DNA from: Acanthaster planci
Taxonomy: Eukaryota > Echinodermata > Asteroidea > Valvatida > Acanthasteridae
Direction of reading: 5' to 3'
DNA: 35,099 nt
NCBI RefSeq assembly: GCF_001949145.1
Contig: NW_019091380.1
Coordinates: forward strand, 2,013,791-2,048,889
In this document: one piece after another, positions 20,301 to 30,562 of the stretch
How positions within the stretch are numbered: position 1 is the first letter of the stretch
How the letters are laid out: the number at the start of each line of letters is the position of its first letter
Notes under the pieces: generated by a model
The model's database searches: none
What the model was told of the DNA's origin: nothing
Seen by the model: only the letters and a program-made list of their open reading frames with translations
Translations under genes and position numbers: made by a program

Positions 20301-20803
20301 AAAGCAAGTGGAAATTGTGAATACGGCATCACACAGCTCTATGCGCTGGTTTATTCAATAAAAAAGTCAAAAATGGATCTGTGTATCGACTGAGTAAGAG
20401 TAAATTGGTGCATATTGTCGATCAAATTTGCATTATTATCAAGAAAATAATTTTAATGAGTCATTAAGGAGACATTCCCATAAGAACGTGCACAATTTTT
20501 TTCCAACTCTGCAGTCCCATAATTCACTATTGCCTAATCTGATCTGAACCATACTTTGTATGTTTTCATTTTAGGCCCTAAACTATCATCTCGTAAAATA
20601 TGGACGATCAAATTCGGCCTCCTTCTAGTAGTTTGAAAATAGGGAGACACTGAAATGTCTCCCTAAAAGCCAATGTCTCCCTAATGCTAAAAAATTTATC
20701 ACAAAGTGTCTCCCAAATGACCTATTTGTAAATATACTGTAAACTACTAAAGCAAAACACATGTAAATGAGTGCATGTAAATTATTCCATTCCTAGTACA
20801 AAT
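17301..20803. other. long non-coding region upstream of transporter copy 1
   Basis: It would hold the promoter and any 5' UTR exon of copy 1, but no core element can be assigned with confidence. It holds a small perfect hairpin at 20642-20663 (GGGAGACA ... TGTCTCCC) with three more copies of the TGTCTCCC octamer nearby. No coding region is supported. Confidence 0.4.
20642..20735. repeat. cluster of TGTCTCCC octamers with a perfect hairpin
   Basis: GGGAGACA and TGTCTCCC pair over 8 bases with a 6-base loop at 20642-20663. The octamer recurs twice more on (+), near 20675 and 20709, in TGTCTCCC(T/A)AA context. It may be the terminus of a small mobile element. Confidence 0.5.
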
Positions 20804-22760
20804 TTAGATGGCCTTATAAGTGTATTCTACCGGGCAAGTACGTTTGTTGTGCCCACTGTTTCCAAACTTACTACAAGACCCAACATACACCTTTCGTCGT
20901 TTACATTTTGCATACAAATGCTCAATTCTGTTCATTTTTTGCATAACCTGTTTCATGGCATGTAGTCTTTTGTGATTTGATCCTCTGAAAAATGTTTTTG
21001 TAAGGGAGTCGTTTAGCTTTTCAAAAGTTTGCTGAGAAAATTTTGCTAGTGAATCGTGAAGTGATATTGCTTCCCCTACGTGTTGAGCCTCAATATGCAT
21101 GTAAACGGTTACATCTCTGATCACATATGTTTCCTTTTAGAGAGATTTTTGCTTTTGTCTGAAATTATGAGAGTTGTGCTGGGTCAAGATCAGTTTTTAT
21201 CATGGCCATAATGACAGGGAAGTCAGTCCGTAGCTTAATAACTTGATCCAGGTTTTTTGTGTCATGGGATAAGTGATTATAGATTGATCTCCTTTTGGAT
21301 TTTCTTAATCACTGTAAATCATCAATTTGCAGTTTTTATCAGTGTCAAACTTCCACTAAAAACCTAATCCTGAAACAGGTGTTTCAAAATTTTGGCATTT
21401 AGAAATGTCAACATTCTTTTGTTTTTGGGGTTTTTTATATTGTCTCAAGTTTCAATATCTTTGATGAGTTGATGAATAAGTTGATCAGAGATTCGTAAGT
21501 ACATTATCCATCACAACATTGCAAACTTGGATTGGCAGCATCGGTATCCGATTGCAGTTAAAGTGTTTGTTTATTGGGTCTCGTAACTTGGACTCTCTCT
21601 CTCAATGTCCTCAGTTTACGGGCACCTTTAAAGGCGTCGGTCATTGACCACTCAAGTGTCATATCCCAAAATTGAGAGCTGGTGTATTTACATCAGCACC
21701 AAGGAAGATCACAAGAACAAGGGCATATTCCCATAATTTCATTCAGACATTTGAGATCAGCACATGTATTGCAACTTGACCTGTTTCTCATTCATGCTTA
21801 GCACTTTCTTCCTTTGAACAGTTGATATAACATCAGCGATAATTGGTTGTATTTCTTCATACTTTTCCGGGACTTGTGCGAGTGCAAGAACATGATCACC
21901 TGACTTAATACTTCCCTTGATTAAACTTGTCACACTATGCCTAGATCCAAATGAGGGTCCATCCCCTGTGGTCTTCACACTGGCAACATCCCCATCTGCA
22001 ATTTGACTTTCTTTTTTGGAATTCTGCAAATTTTTCAGTGCATGGATAAGCTTTTCTTCCAAAGGTTGGCAAACGGCACGCAATTCATGTACTACCTTGA
22101 CAGCAAAGGGACTGTTAATCTCTTCTGCCTGTGACCTTAAAGAGTACAATGAAGACAACTAGGAGCACCACATGACAGAACAAGTTCTTGGTAGGATAAA
22201 TCTGACATGCAATAGCGATCTTTCACTTGGTCTAGTGGGGGTTTGAATTCTATAGCCGCAGACAAGGTTGGTGTTGAGAATTCCATAACATTTCCGTATC
22301 TGTCTGCAACCCTCAGGTGCTTTAGGAAAAGACCATCCTGCTGGAGGAGGTCCCACACGAGTTGCATATCAAGAGAAAGAGACTTCTTCCTTTGGCTTAA
22401 CCAGTTCTTATAGTAGGCAGCCTTTCTTACGACGTTTCTTCTCCGGGATACTCTTCAGATAAGCCTCAGTTTACCAAACCTCTTGCCCGAATTGCATTGG
22501 TATTTGCATATTTTGCTAGCCTTTTCAGTTTACGCACTTTTTCTTTGGCTTTTTTGTATTTTCTTCAGCTAACTTCCACCGTTTCCGTTAACTTTCGAGC
22601 TCATGGTGACTTTTTTTCTCTTTGCATCCCAAGAGTAACTGCATACGTGGATTTTGGCAACTTTGACAGGACCAACTGCAGTTGTTTTGCCCGACCTTTG
22701 CTGCTTTGTTGACCTGGCTTACAATTCTCTTAATTTTGTGGTCTGCATCAGCAGGAAATC
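20804..22760 (-). pseudogene. uncharacterised transposon-like family, copy A (zinc knuckle at C-terminus)
   Basis: This is a series of collinear (-) coding blocks with stops and shifts. The blocks are a Lys/Cys-rich part (PADADHKIKRIVSQVNKAAK) at about 22735-22590, LRVADRYGNVMEFSTPTLSA at about 22310, AVCQPLEEKLIHALKNL at about 22085, SIKSGDHVLALAQVPEKYEE at about 21900, and finally IRDVTVYMHIEAQHVGEAIS and KFSQQTFEKLNDSLTKTFFR at about 21100-20990. A Cys/His zinc-knuckle-like end follows (CSKFGNSGHNKRTCP) near 20850. The family is unknown to me. A multi-copy, zinc-knuckle-bearing, decayed protein suggests a transposon or a retro-copied gene. The region after about 22080 is shared, inverted, with copy B. 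Confidence 0.5.
20972..22080. repeat. left arm of a large imperfect inverted repeat
   Basis: The reverse complement aligns with 23597-24748 along the whole arm: matching points at 22066/23607, 21330/24362 and 20990/24730 sum to a constant of about 45,680, give or take small indels. Arms are diverged by scattered substitutions and a few indels. The spacer is about 1.5 kb. Confidence 0.85.
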
Positions 22761-22766
22761 TGGGAA

Positions 22767-24775
22767 GTGGTCCACAAAAAAATGTGGCGCTTAGAGATAA
22801 TTGACTATCGTGTGAATCCCAAAGGGCAAGAAGAATTTCTTGTGCACTACGAGGGATGGCAGAAATCATTTGATGAGTGGCATCTTGCATCAGATATTAC
22901 TGATACTGCAGAACATGAAAAAAGTGACGCCTATCAGTTACTGCTGAGCTGTTTGAAGTTGCAGGTTAAAAGACTGCTGAACCTGTCGCCTGTTCAGGAA
23001 ACCGAAATTATAGTAAAGTGCCAGTTCAAAAGGAGACATTTGCACTTTTGACATCTGGACTGGGCACACCGACATATGACAAAGGCAGCAGAGTCGTATA
23101 CCGAGCTGACCGTGTGCACTTAAAAAACATTCGGGGGAAAAGGCTGGTGGTATCGTGTTGGCAACGTGTACAGTGACACAGCATACATCAGTTAGGTACC
23201 ATTCAAGTTTGGCTGACTGAACGAACGTGCTTGGCAGAGTAAACATAGAGTCTTCAGAAGAAATCAACTCACAGAGGGTAAACATGCAAATTGCGCTTCG
23301 TCAAAGAACTGGAAGGATTGATGAACTACGACCTCATATCAACGCTTAATCTTGGGAATTATGGGCAATACAAGAGTAATATTGCTTGTACTTTTTAATG
23401 TCTTTCTCATTACTGTAGTTAGTGGTGTTAAAGATGATTGGGTAATTCAAGTCAACAATCTGGTCCTTCGTGAACTTGTTAAAGACAGTGGCTTTTCCTT
23501 TTGGTCTAATGAGTGTGCTGTGTATGTACTCTTTAAGGTCACAGGCAGAAAAGATTAACAGTTTCTTTGCTGTCAGGTCGTACCTGAATCGCCTGCCGTT
23601 TGCCGACCTTTGGAAGAAAAGCTTATCCATGCACTAAAAAAATATGCAGAATTCCAACAAAGAAAGTCAAATTGCAGATGGGAATGTTGTCAGTGTGAAA
23701 ATCACAGGGGGATGGAACCTCATTTGGATCTAGTCATAGTGTGACAAACATTGGTTTTAGTTTAATCAAGGGAAGTATTAAGTCAGGTGATCATGTTCTT
23801 GCACTCGCACAAGTCCCGGAAAAGTATGAAGAAATACAACCAATTATCGCTGATGTTACATCAACTGTTCAAAGGAAGAAAGTGCTAAGCATGAATGAGA
23901 AACAGGTCAAGTTGCAATACATGTCATGTGCTGATCTCAAATGTCTGAATGAAATTATGGGAATATGCCCTTGTTCTTGTGATCTTCCTTGGTGTTGATG
24001 TAAATGCCCCAGCTCTCAATTTCGGGATATGACACTTGAGTAGTCAATGACCGACACCTGTAAAGGTTCCCTTACACTGGAAGAGATTGAGAGAGAATCC
24101 AAATTACGAGGCCCCAGAAACAAACACTTTAACTGCAATCGGATACCGATGCTGCCAATCCAAGTTTGCACTGTTGTGATGGACCGTTTGCTTATGTACT
24201 TACGAATCTCTGATCAATTTATTCGTCAACTCATCAAAGATATTAAAACTCGAGACAACATCCAAAAAATATCAAAAGAATGTTGACATTTCTAAATGCC
24301 AAAATTTTGAAATGTTTGTTTCAGGATTAGGTAATTACTAGAAATTTGACACTGACAAAAACAGCAAATTGATGATTAACCGTGATTTCATCGGCCCCAA
24401 ACATAAGAAAATCCAACAAGAGATCAATCTATAATCACTTATCCGGTGACACAAAATCTTGATGAAGTCATTAAGCTATGGACTAACTTCCCTGTCATTA
24501 TGGCCATGGTAAAAACTGATCTTGACCCAGCACAACTCTCACAATTTCAGACAAAAGCAAAAACTGGGTCACACTCTACAAGGAAACATATTTGATCAGA
24601 GATGTAACCGTTTACATGCATATTATGGCTCAACACGTAGGAAAAGCAATATCACTTCACGGTTCACTAGCAAAATTTTCTCAGCAAACTCTTGAAAAGC
24701 TGAACGACTCCCTTACAAAATCATTTTTCAGGGGATCCAATCACAAAGATACAAGAACAAAGATTTAGCCATTTT
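22767..24775 (+). pseudogene. uncharacterised transposon-like family, copy B (chromo-barrel-like segment)
   Basis: The first block (22767-23051) reads WRLEIIDYRVNPKGQEEFLV followed by HYEGWQKSFDEWHLASDI. The HYxGWxKxxDEW pattern is that of chromo-barrel/Tudor-knot domains (MSL3/EAF3-type) that bind nucleic acid or methylated histones. A shifted block TPTYDKGSRVVYRADRVHLK follows at about 23062. After a gap (23290-23590), blocks homologous to copy A resume: PLEEKLIHALKK, SIKSGDHVLALAQVPEKYEE (from 23741) and, after further shifts, KFSQQTLEKLNDSLTKSFFR near 24680. The copy is truncated before the zinc knuckle, exactly where the transporter duplication begins. Dead by several stops. Confidence 0.5.
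23597..24748. repeat. right arm of the large inverted repeat
   Basis: It is the inverted counterpart of 20972-22080. The homology ends at about 24748 (TCCAATCACAAAG), after which sequence of the duplicated transporter 3' flank begins within about 10 bases. Confidence 0.85.
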
Positions 24776-24873
24776 GAAGCAGGAGATAATGACGTTGTGA
24801 AATAGGAGTGTCATTCGATTAAAGATGTTCAAATACTTTTTATACGCTTGACATTGGAGAGTAAAGTTTGAAA

Positions 24874-24953
24874 TCACTGAAACTTTTCATAGCCATCTTG
24901 TCGCGTTCCTTCAACGCTGTGCTTTATGCCGTAAGTGAAGTACATGAGTAATC
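24874..24953 (-). CDS. exon 3 of transporter copy 2
   Basis: The exon follows TTTGCCTTTCAG| and reads LLMYFTYGIKHSVEGTRQDG, with a stop at 24874-24876. It is one codon longer than the copy 1 exon because the terminal stop has shifted. Confidence 0.85.
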
Positions 24954-27900
24954 CTGAAAGGCAAAATTGCAGACTGTAAGAATTTCGTACATTTAACTTG
25001 TTACAGCCATTTAACAATTGAACCGAAACCGCCCCCATAAAAACAAATGCTATATAAACTATATTGATTTCCATTATATTGTACAAGATAGTTTTGCTTT
25101 TCCTTGTAAAGCCGCTACCGGTTGGTCGTTTGTGCTTCGCAGGTGATTGTTAGCCAGAAGTCATGGACCTTGTGAATGGTTCGTTTTAGGTAGTGATGGG
25201 ATTGTTTTTACTTCATTACAAGGGAAAGTTCTGACCCACAGAGCAATAGTTTACCAGCATCTTTATAGAACTGAACGGAATTGGTCCAGTGTCAAAAGGC
25301 GGAAACATTACACTAAAATCATTAAAAACGTGTGCAAACTTTCAAGTAAACTTTTCATATTTAAGTAGTAGTTCCTGTTCGTTCAAACATAAGGAGTGCA
25401 TGAGGTTGATCTCAAAACATCACAGATTGGATTCATAAAATTTGAAGTTCGAAAGTGAATTCTGAGTCTGTCCTAATGATTTCAGGACCTGGGAACTTAA
25501 TTAATATTGAAGACGCAATTCTGAGAGTTTGAAGAATACCAATTGAATGGAGCATTAAGTATAAAAGCCTATTTTAGGAATAAAAGCCGGATTGTAAATT
25601 GCAATTTAGCTTTACAAACACGATAAGACCATCTTGACGTATTATTTCATTATTTTATTATTTAAAAATCTGGGTTCATATTTTGATAACGTTATTATGT
25701 GTTTATTAAATATATTTTAGGCTGTGAAGAGAATAGCCACGTGATACTTTACCTATGCATGTCCACACGAGGACTTGAATGAAGGCTAGAAAATCAAATT
25801 GTAGCAAGAGAATAACGCAAGAAAGCAAGCCAATCAGCGGTGAGAGTGGCATCAATGGCACCTGTCATGCAAACAAAAATCGTGTCGTTCTTTTCAAGAG
25901 CATGGAATTTTTAAATGTTTCACTTTTTATCAAGAAAAGATGATTCGTGGTTTTCTTTTACTAAGTCCTACTTTATCGCCCAGCATCTGCATTGTAACAT
26001 CATCATACATCTGTATTTGCAATGGTGACGTAAGGCTTTATTGAAAGATTACATAATATATTATCCAGAGCATGGACCGGGGGGGGACAACAGAGACCAC
26101 CACCCCACAAAATAATACAGTTGGTTTTAAAATTAATGAGAAAGGGAGGAAGGGGGTTATTTCGTCTCCTTTCCTTCAAAAATGTTTTAAAAGGCTAAAT
26201 TTGCCTTCACCCTTAGAGGGCCATTCAAGTTACTTAGAGGGATTCCCAAACGTTTGGCTCTGAGACAAAATCCGCCCAACTTCTGGCAAAAAAAATTGGA
26301 TTATATTACCTTGAACAGGAGTTCTTCTTTGTATTGCGGCAGAAGCAACAAAGGGCAGCACACAACGACAGACAGGGAACCACTGATGACTACTCCAAGT
26401 ACTAAAGGAGGGTCGCTGGCTCCCAAGAGGTCCTCCAGGTTGAAGTTTAGCAATCCCATGAAGAGGAACTGCAAGGTGCCATGCAAGCAAAGACACAGAA
26501 TCACAGATCTGGTTGGATGTTTTCTGATCCACTGAAGAAGGCTGGTTGAGGCCCTATTGATCAAAGATGCACGCATTGAGTGCCCCCTTTCAGCATCGAT
26601 AATGTCAGCATGGCTTTCCTGCTTTGGCCCTCGCAGACTCTTCACTTCTTTGAAGCTCTGGCGTTGATTTACTTGTGGTGAAGATAGACCTTCCTTGAAA
26701 CAACCTTCATCTTTGCCGTCTACTTCCATACGTCCAGTTTGCGTAGTGGGTGTGTAACGCAGAATGACTACCGCAAACATAATACTGGCCGTTTCCAGCG
26801 TAAATAGCATAGAAGACACTTGAATTAAAAACTTGATATCAACAAACACACCAAAAACGATTGAAAAACACGCTCCCAACACAGTAGCCAATATGGGCGT
26901 CTTGGTCTTCTCGTGGGTCTTGGACAACATGGCGGGCAAAAGGCCGTCTCTTGACATCGGATAAATGAAGCGGGTCAAACTGTAAGATAAGTTTAGAGCT
27001 CCACCCGTTATGCTGCATAGCGCACCGATGGCTACAATGTACTTTATCCAACGTAAACCATCGAGTTCATTAAACACCGCTTCAAACGGGGCTTTCAGAT
27101 TGATGTTGCTGTATTCCGTTAATACGGTGATCGAGAGGGATCCAGCCATGTATACCAGCATGCTGATACCAAATGCAGCCAATAACCCCATCAAGAGATC
27201 CTTCGATTGACCCTTAGCTTCCTCAGCACTCAGTGCGATAGCTTCAAAACCAGCGTATCCTATGTATGCACTTACTATACTTGCTACAACCTCTTCACGT
27301 CCAACTCCCCGAGGAGCAAAACCATGCTCTAGAAGGTAAGAGAAATCTGCGTGAATCATCGCTACGACGAAAACTAAAATAAGAGTTAATAAAGTCGACA
27401 GCACAAATGCGTTGTTAACCTTGGAGAATACATTCGTGCCAGTTGAAATAAGAGCACAGGAAGCGAGAATCACCAATCCAGCGACAAAATCGGGATAGCT
27501 GCTAAGAAGAGGGGCATCCCATTCCTCACCCCCAAGAACAAATTTGACAGTAGCATTTTGTATGTAGCCACCTAAAGCCTCGTCGAAATAGCTGCTCCAG
27601 ACTTGTGCTGTCGCAGCTAGCGCAAAAATTCTTTCCCCTGCGCTAATCCAACCAATGAAGAAAGCGACCATTTCTCCAAGTGTGGCATACACGAACGAGT
27701 ACGACCCGCCTGTTTCAGGAATCTGCAAGGCGCACTCTGTGCAGCAAAACCCAGCCAACAAAGCAATCAGTCCTGAGATGAAGAAAGTCAGAAGTGAAAT
27801 CGGTCCTGCCACCACTCCCGCAATCTGTCCAGGCAGAAGAAAAGCACCGGAACCGACCATAGTTCCAACACCGATCATTGTTAAATCAGCTACGCCAAGG

Positions 27901-27995
27901 CATCGGTTCAGGGGTGTTGAACCCACTCCCTGTTGTACAGGTTTCCTGCGACATATTGAGCTCAAAAAATCTCTCAGCCACTGAATTAGACTCAT
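24874..27995 (-). CDS. cationic amino acid transporter-like protein (SLC7/CAT family), copy 2
   Basis: The gene has the same structure as copy 1: exon 1 27995-26310 (562 codons), exon 2 25861-25753, exon 3 24953-24874, about 624 residues in total with all frames intact. The helix 1 signature reads GVGTMVGSGAF (copy 1 has GSGVF). The helix 6 block is GFEAIALSAEEAKGQSKD, and SRDGLLP is kept. The stretch around helix 3 differs most from copy 1 (GWISAGERIFALAATAQVWS here), which could alter substrate preference or kinetics. The C-terminus is YFTYGIKHSVEGTRQDGYEK plus two residues. Both copies being full length argues that both are functional. A 5' UTR acceptor (GGGCGATAG|GCGG) is inferred at about 28038. 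Confidence 0.9.
25753..25861 (-). CDS. exon 2 of transporter copy 2
   Basis: The 109-nt exon lies between a CAG acceptor (at 25862-25864) and an ATAG|GTAAAG donor. It encodes PLMPLSPLIGLLSCVILLL and then QFDFLAFIQVLVWTC. Length, phase and sites match copy 1. Confidence 0.85.
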
Positions 27996-28040
27996 TGTGC
28001 ATTAACTACTTTGTTGACTTAAACAGTCCGCCTATCGCCC

Positions 28041-28649
28041 GAAGAAAGGGGGAGTGTCTGCAGATATCGCTAAAGAGAAGCACTTCACCCGATCTGAATA
28101 CTCTCCGCTGTTTATGATTGGGCTTGTGAATAAAATATGCCATTCTCTCAAAAGAGGTCGGTACTGTATAGCCATAATTACGTTTTACTGCACCTCATGA
28201 ATACTCATGAGAAGATTGTTTGTGTCAGCCGCCACTCGTCCAGGAAGTAGAACTGATACGCGCCCAGGTGACGTCTTTACGTTGAGTATTCTGCTCGCTG
28301 CACCGCGGTAGGCTTTTTTTTACAAAAACTGGAGGAGGTTTCCGTAAACTTTTAGACCTCTTTTTTCAGGAAATACTGAATTGTGCACATGGAATAGATA
28401 AAATCGGGAAGAAAAATGTGGCTAAGTTTTACACAGCTGTGAATTAACCTGAGAGGGATGGAAAATTGAGTCAAGAAAAATGAATATCCTTCCACAAGTA
28501 GTCTTCAGTGTCTAATGTCTAATAGTTTAAAAATAACGGTACATAATGTTTAAGGACTGAAAAGTATTGAGTCAAACAGTACAAATAATTTATGTGGGGA
28601 TTTTCAGCGCTTTAAAATGTTGACATTTAAAAGGTTTCACAGGTCAAAC
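28041..28649. other. upstream region of transporter copy 2, nothing recognised
   Basis: This is the likely promoter region of copy 2. It shows no similarity to the upstream region of copy 1, so the two genes may be controlled differently. No coding or repeat feature is supported. Confidence 0.4.
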
Positions 28650-28755
28650 GTCAAATTTGAGCTACATGTATACTTCAACTGCATAGAAGTCAAGTTAAGC
28701 CAGAGTACGATGTAGGAGAGCAAGCCAATCAGCGGTAAGAATGGCATCCATACAG
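28650..28755 (-). pseudogene. lone relic of a third transporter exon 2
   Basis: Read on (-), about 28753-28690 encodes WMPFLPLIGLLSYIVLWLNL, aligned with the exon 2 peptide of both transporters (PLSPLIGLLSCVILLLQFDF). DNA identity is clear in GAGCAAGCCAATCAGCGGTAAG (28718 on) and in the adjacent intron part (GTC.TTCTTT). The acceptor AG and donor GT are both lost, and no exon 1 or exon 3 lies at the expected distances. It is the trace of a third, deleted or disrupted gene copy. Confidence 0.6.
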
Positions 28756-29329
28756 TGCGTCTTTCTTTCAAACGCATCAAACTATCATTGATTTTTTCGC
28801 TGGTTTTTGTTTTGATTTGTTTTACAGATTTACTAACATTTTTACTAAAATTGTAACCTAACCTTTTATCCTTACCCTAATATCACCATATGTCCGATGA
28901 AATCCCCTTTCAAAAATGAAGGTTGCAACATTGTACAGTCATGTTTGCCATAGACTCCGCGCACAAACTCTTTCAGCACTAGATGGGCATACGCCCGAAG
29001 GCTTGCTGCCCCCACCTTTCAGTTAGGACTATTTGTAAGAGAAGTAGCTGCAATTATTATACAACCAAAACGGGGGAAAATCCTCGCGAAAAATTCACAA
29101 GATGCAAGCGAGCTTGCCCACGCTGATTCGTGCATACAAAGCCTGCGGAGGTGGCGCCACTACTTCCGACAGGATAATGAACAGACACATTTTTGTCAAA
29201 TAACTTGACATACACACGAGTTTAGGTGAGGCAGAAGTTGCAGTTATTAACGTTCAGTTAGTAGTGTGTGCTTATTACTGGTCCATTGAGTCCTACAAGC
29301 ACACAATGAATATGGAATTGAAATACGCA
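28756..29329. other. non-coding stretch
   Basis: No gene supported. The first roughly 50 bases resemble intron sequence next to the transporter exon 2 relic. Confidence 0.4.
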
Positions 29330-30165
29330 TAACATCATCGTGTTACATAGCCTTTCGTCAAGGTCTTCGTGGCTGTGTGTAACTGCAAAGCGACTGGACA
29401 GGAGACCAGGCGAGTGGCGCAGCCACGAGGCCTTTTCCGACTTGATTTTGAGGTTTTTGTGGTGAATTACCCATACGCTGTTTGATATGCATTATTCATA
29501 AATTTCATGTAAATAGTTGAAGTAGATGAGTCTCCGAAATAAACGGCATCAACTCCAAAGCTTATGCAACATTTCCATCTCGTTTTTCATGAGGGCAATA
29601 AGCGGTGAGATGAACTATGATACTTGTTGGTAGGGGGTTGTGCTGACGTTGGAGTAACACTAGCAGTTCATCAAGGCCAAATGGTCAAAGCAAAATGGCA
29701 GTGCTTGAAATGTGGAGCTCCTTGTCTTACCATATCCCGTGGGTAGAGATAAAAACGTCACCCCTGCATACAGATGCTTCAATAGCGTAACACTGGAAAG
29801 GTTTAAACTCGGCAAGGTGAAGTTTTCCAGCAGCATATTATTAAGAACTGTCCAAATGCTCATCAGACAACTGACCTGCACTCACGGCTGCCGACGCACT
29901 TGCCATGCTTGCCATCTTTCGTATGCTTTCAATTTGCATAATAGGTTTAATGTGTGCTGACCCACTCACTTATGACTGATTGAGATTTTTGCTACCCTAA
30001 CGAAAACATAAAGAAAATTACAAGAAATTCCTGACAAGATGGAAAAGGCCTCGTGGTTGTGCCACTCGTGCATGTGTTCTCCTGTCCAGCCGCTTTACAA
30101 CTACACATAAACACAGCCGCGAAGTGCTTGATGAAACGCTACCTGTTACTAGAATCTAGCCATTA
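29330..30165. mobile_element. terminal-inverted-repeat element, about 830 bp
   Basis: The left arm (about 29337-29450) and right arm (about 30035-30160) are inverted copies. Shared blocks include TTCG(T/C)GGCTGTGT, AAAGCG(A/G)CTGGACAGGAGA and CCACGAGGCCTTTTCC. The right arm carries a few small insertions. The core holds a helicase gene fragment, so this may be a non-autonomous element that captured host sequence. No target duplication was recognised. Confidence 0.65.
29657..29860 (-). pseudogene. RecQ-like helicase fragment (motif I region)
   Basis: On (-) one frame reads FKPFQCYAIEASVCRGDVFI and, after a single shift, another reads FLSLPTGYGKT followed by FQALPFCFDHLAL. Together these are the start of a RecQ-type helicase domain with its Walker A motif (PTGYGKT). 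Everything downstream (DEAH box, C-terminal helicase lobe) is absent, so it cannot be active. It lies inside the inverted-repeat element. RecQ-like fragments are often multi-copy in cnidarian genomes, as far as I recall. Confidence 0.65.
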
Positions 30166-30387
30166 CTACGATCGCTCCGCACGCACGCAATGTGGCACGC
30201 GCGCATTAAATACCACTTGGGCCAATAAACCTAAAACACAATAACGTTTTGCATTGATTACATGTGTGTTTTCCTACGGGAGCTCCATGGACTGCGTCTC
30301 ACCTCACTGTGATAGATAAGCACACGTGAAACAAAGCGTTACGTCGTTGTTACAGATCTATAGAGAACCGAAGCATGAGCTGGCGAA
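30166..30387. other. non-coding spacer
   Basis: Nothing recognised between the two inverted-repeat elements. Confidence 0.4.
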
Positions 30388-30562
30388 CCAATAATGGGAG
30401 ACTTTAAGACGCTTGGTAGCAAAAAACATGCTAGTCCTTTTTACCAGTTCTAAGCATGCGGGCGTTGTTTTTAGCATGCGTGAATAGTTCTGAGCACGCG
30501 TAATACCTTGAAAAAAACAGGTATGTCTACTGTCATCAGCTTCTTAAAGTCTCGCATTTGCA
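30388..30562. repeat. small palindromic MITE-like element
   Basis: The terminal inverted repeats are GGGAGACTTTAAGACGC on the left and, inverted, GCGAGACTTTAAGAAGC on the right. The core contains two near-copies of AGTTCTRAGCAYGCG (about 30447 and 30487). It is non-coding and about 170 bp. Confidence 0.6.

Larger units (their letters stand above)
24757..28040. repeat. tandem duplication unit, copy 2
   Basis: It matches copy 1 (14165-17300) collinearly, with differing intron lengths (intron between exons 1 and 2 448 versus 426 nt; between exons 2 and 3 799 versus 656 nt). Divergence in exons is moderate, so the duplication is not recent. Homology stops about 35-45 bases upstream of the start codon, at the inferred 5' UTR splice acceptor. 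Confidence 0.9.

Noticed and set aside
23346-23630. 94-codon (-) open frame between the inverted repeat arms
   Set aside because: No recognisable motif, and it overlaps the start of copy B homology on the other strand; treated as chance.
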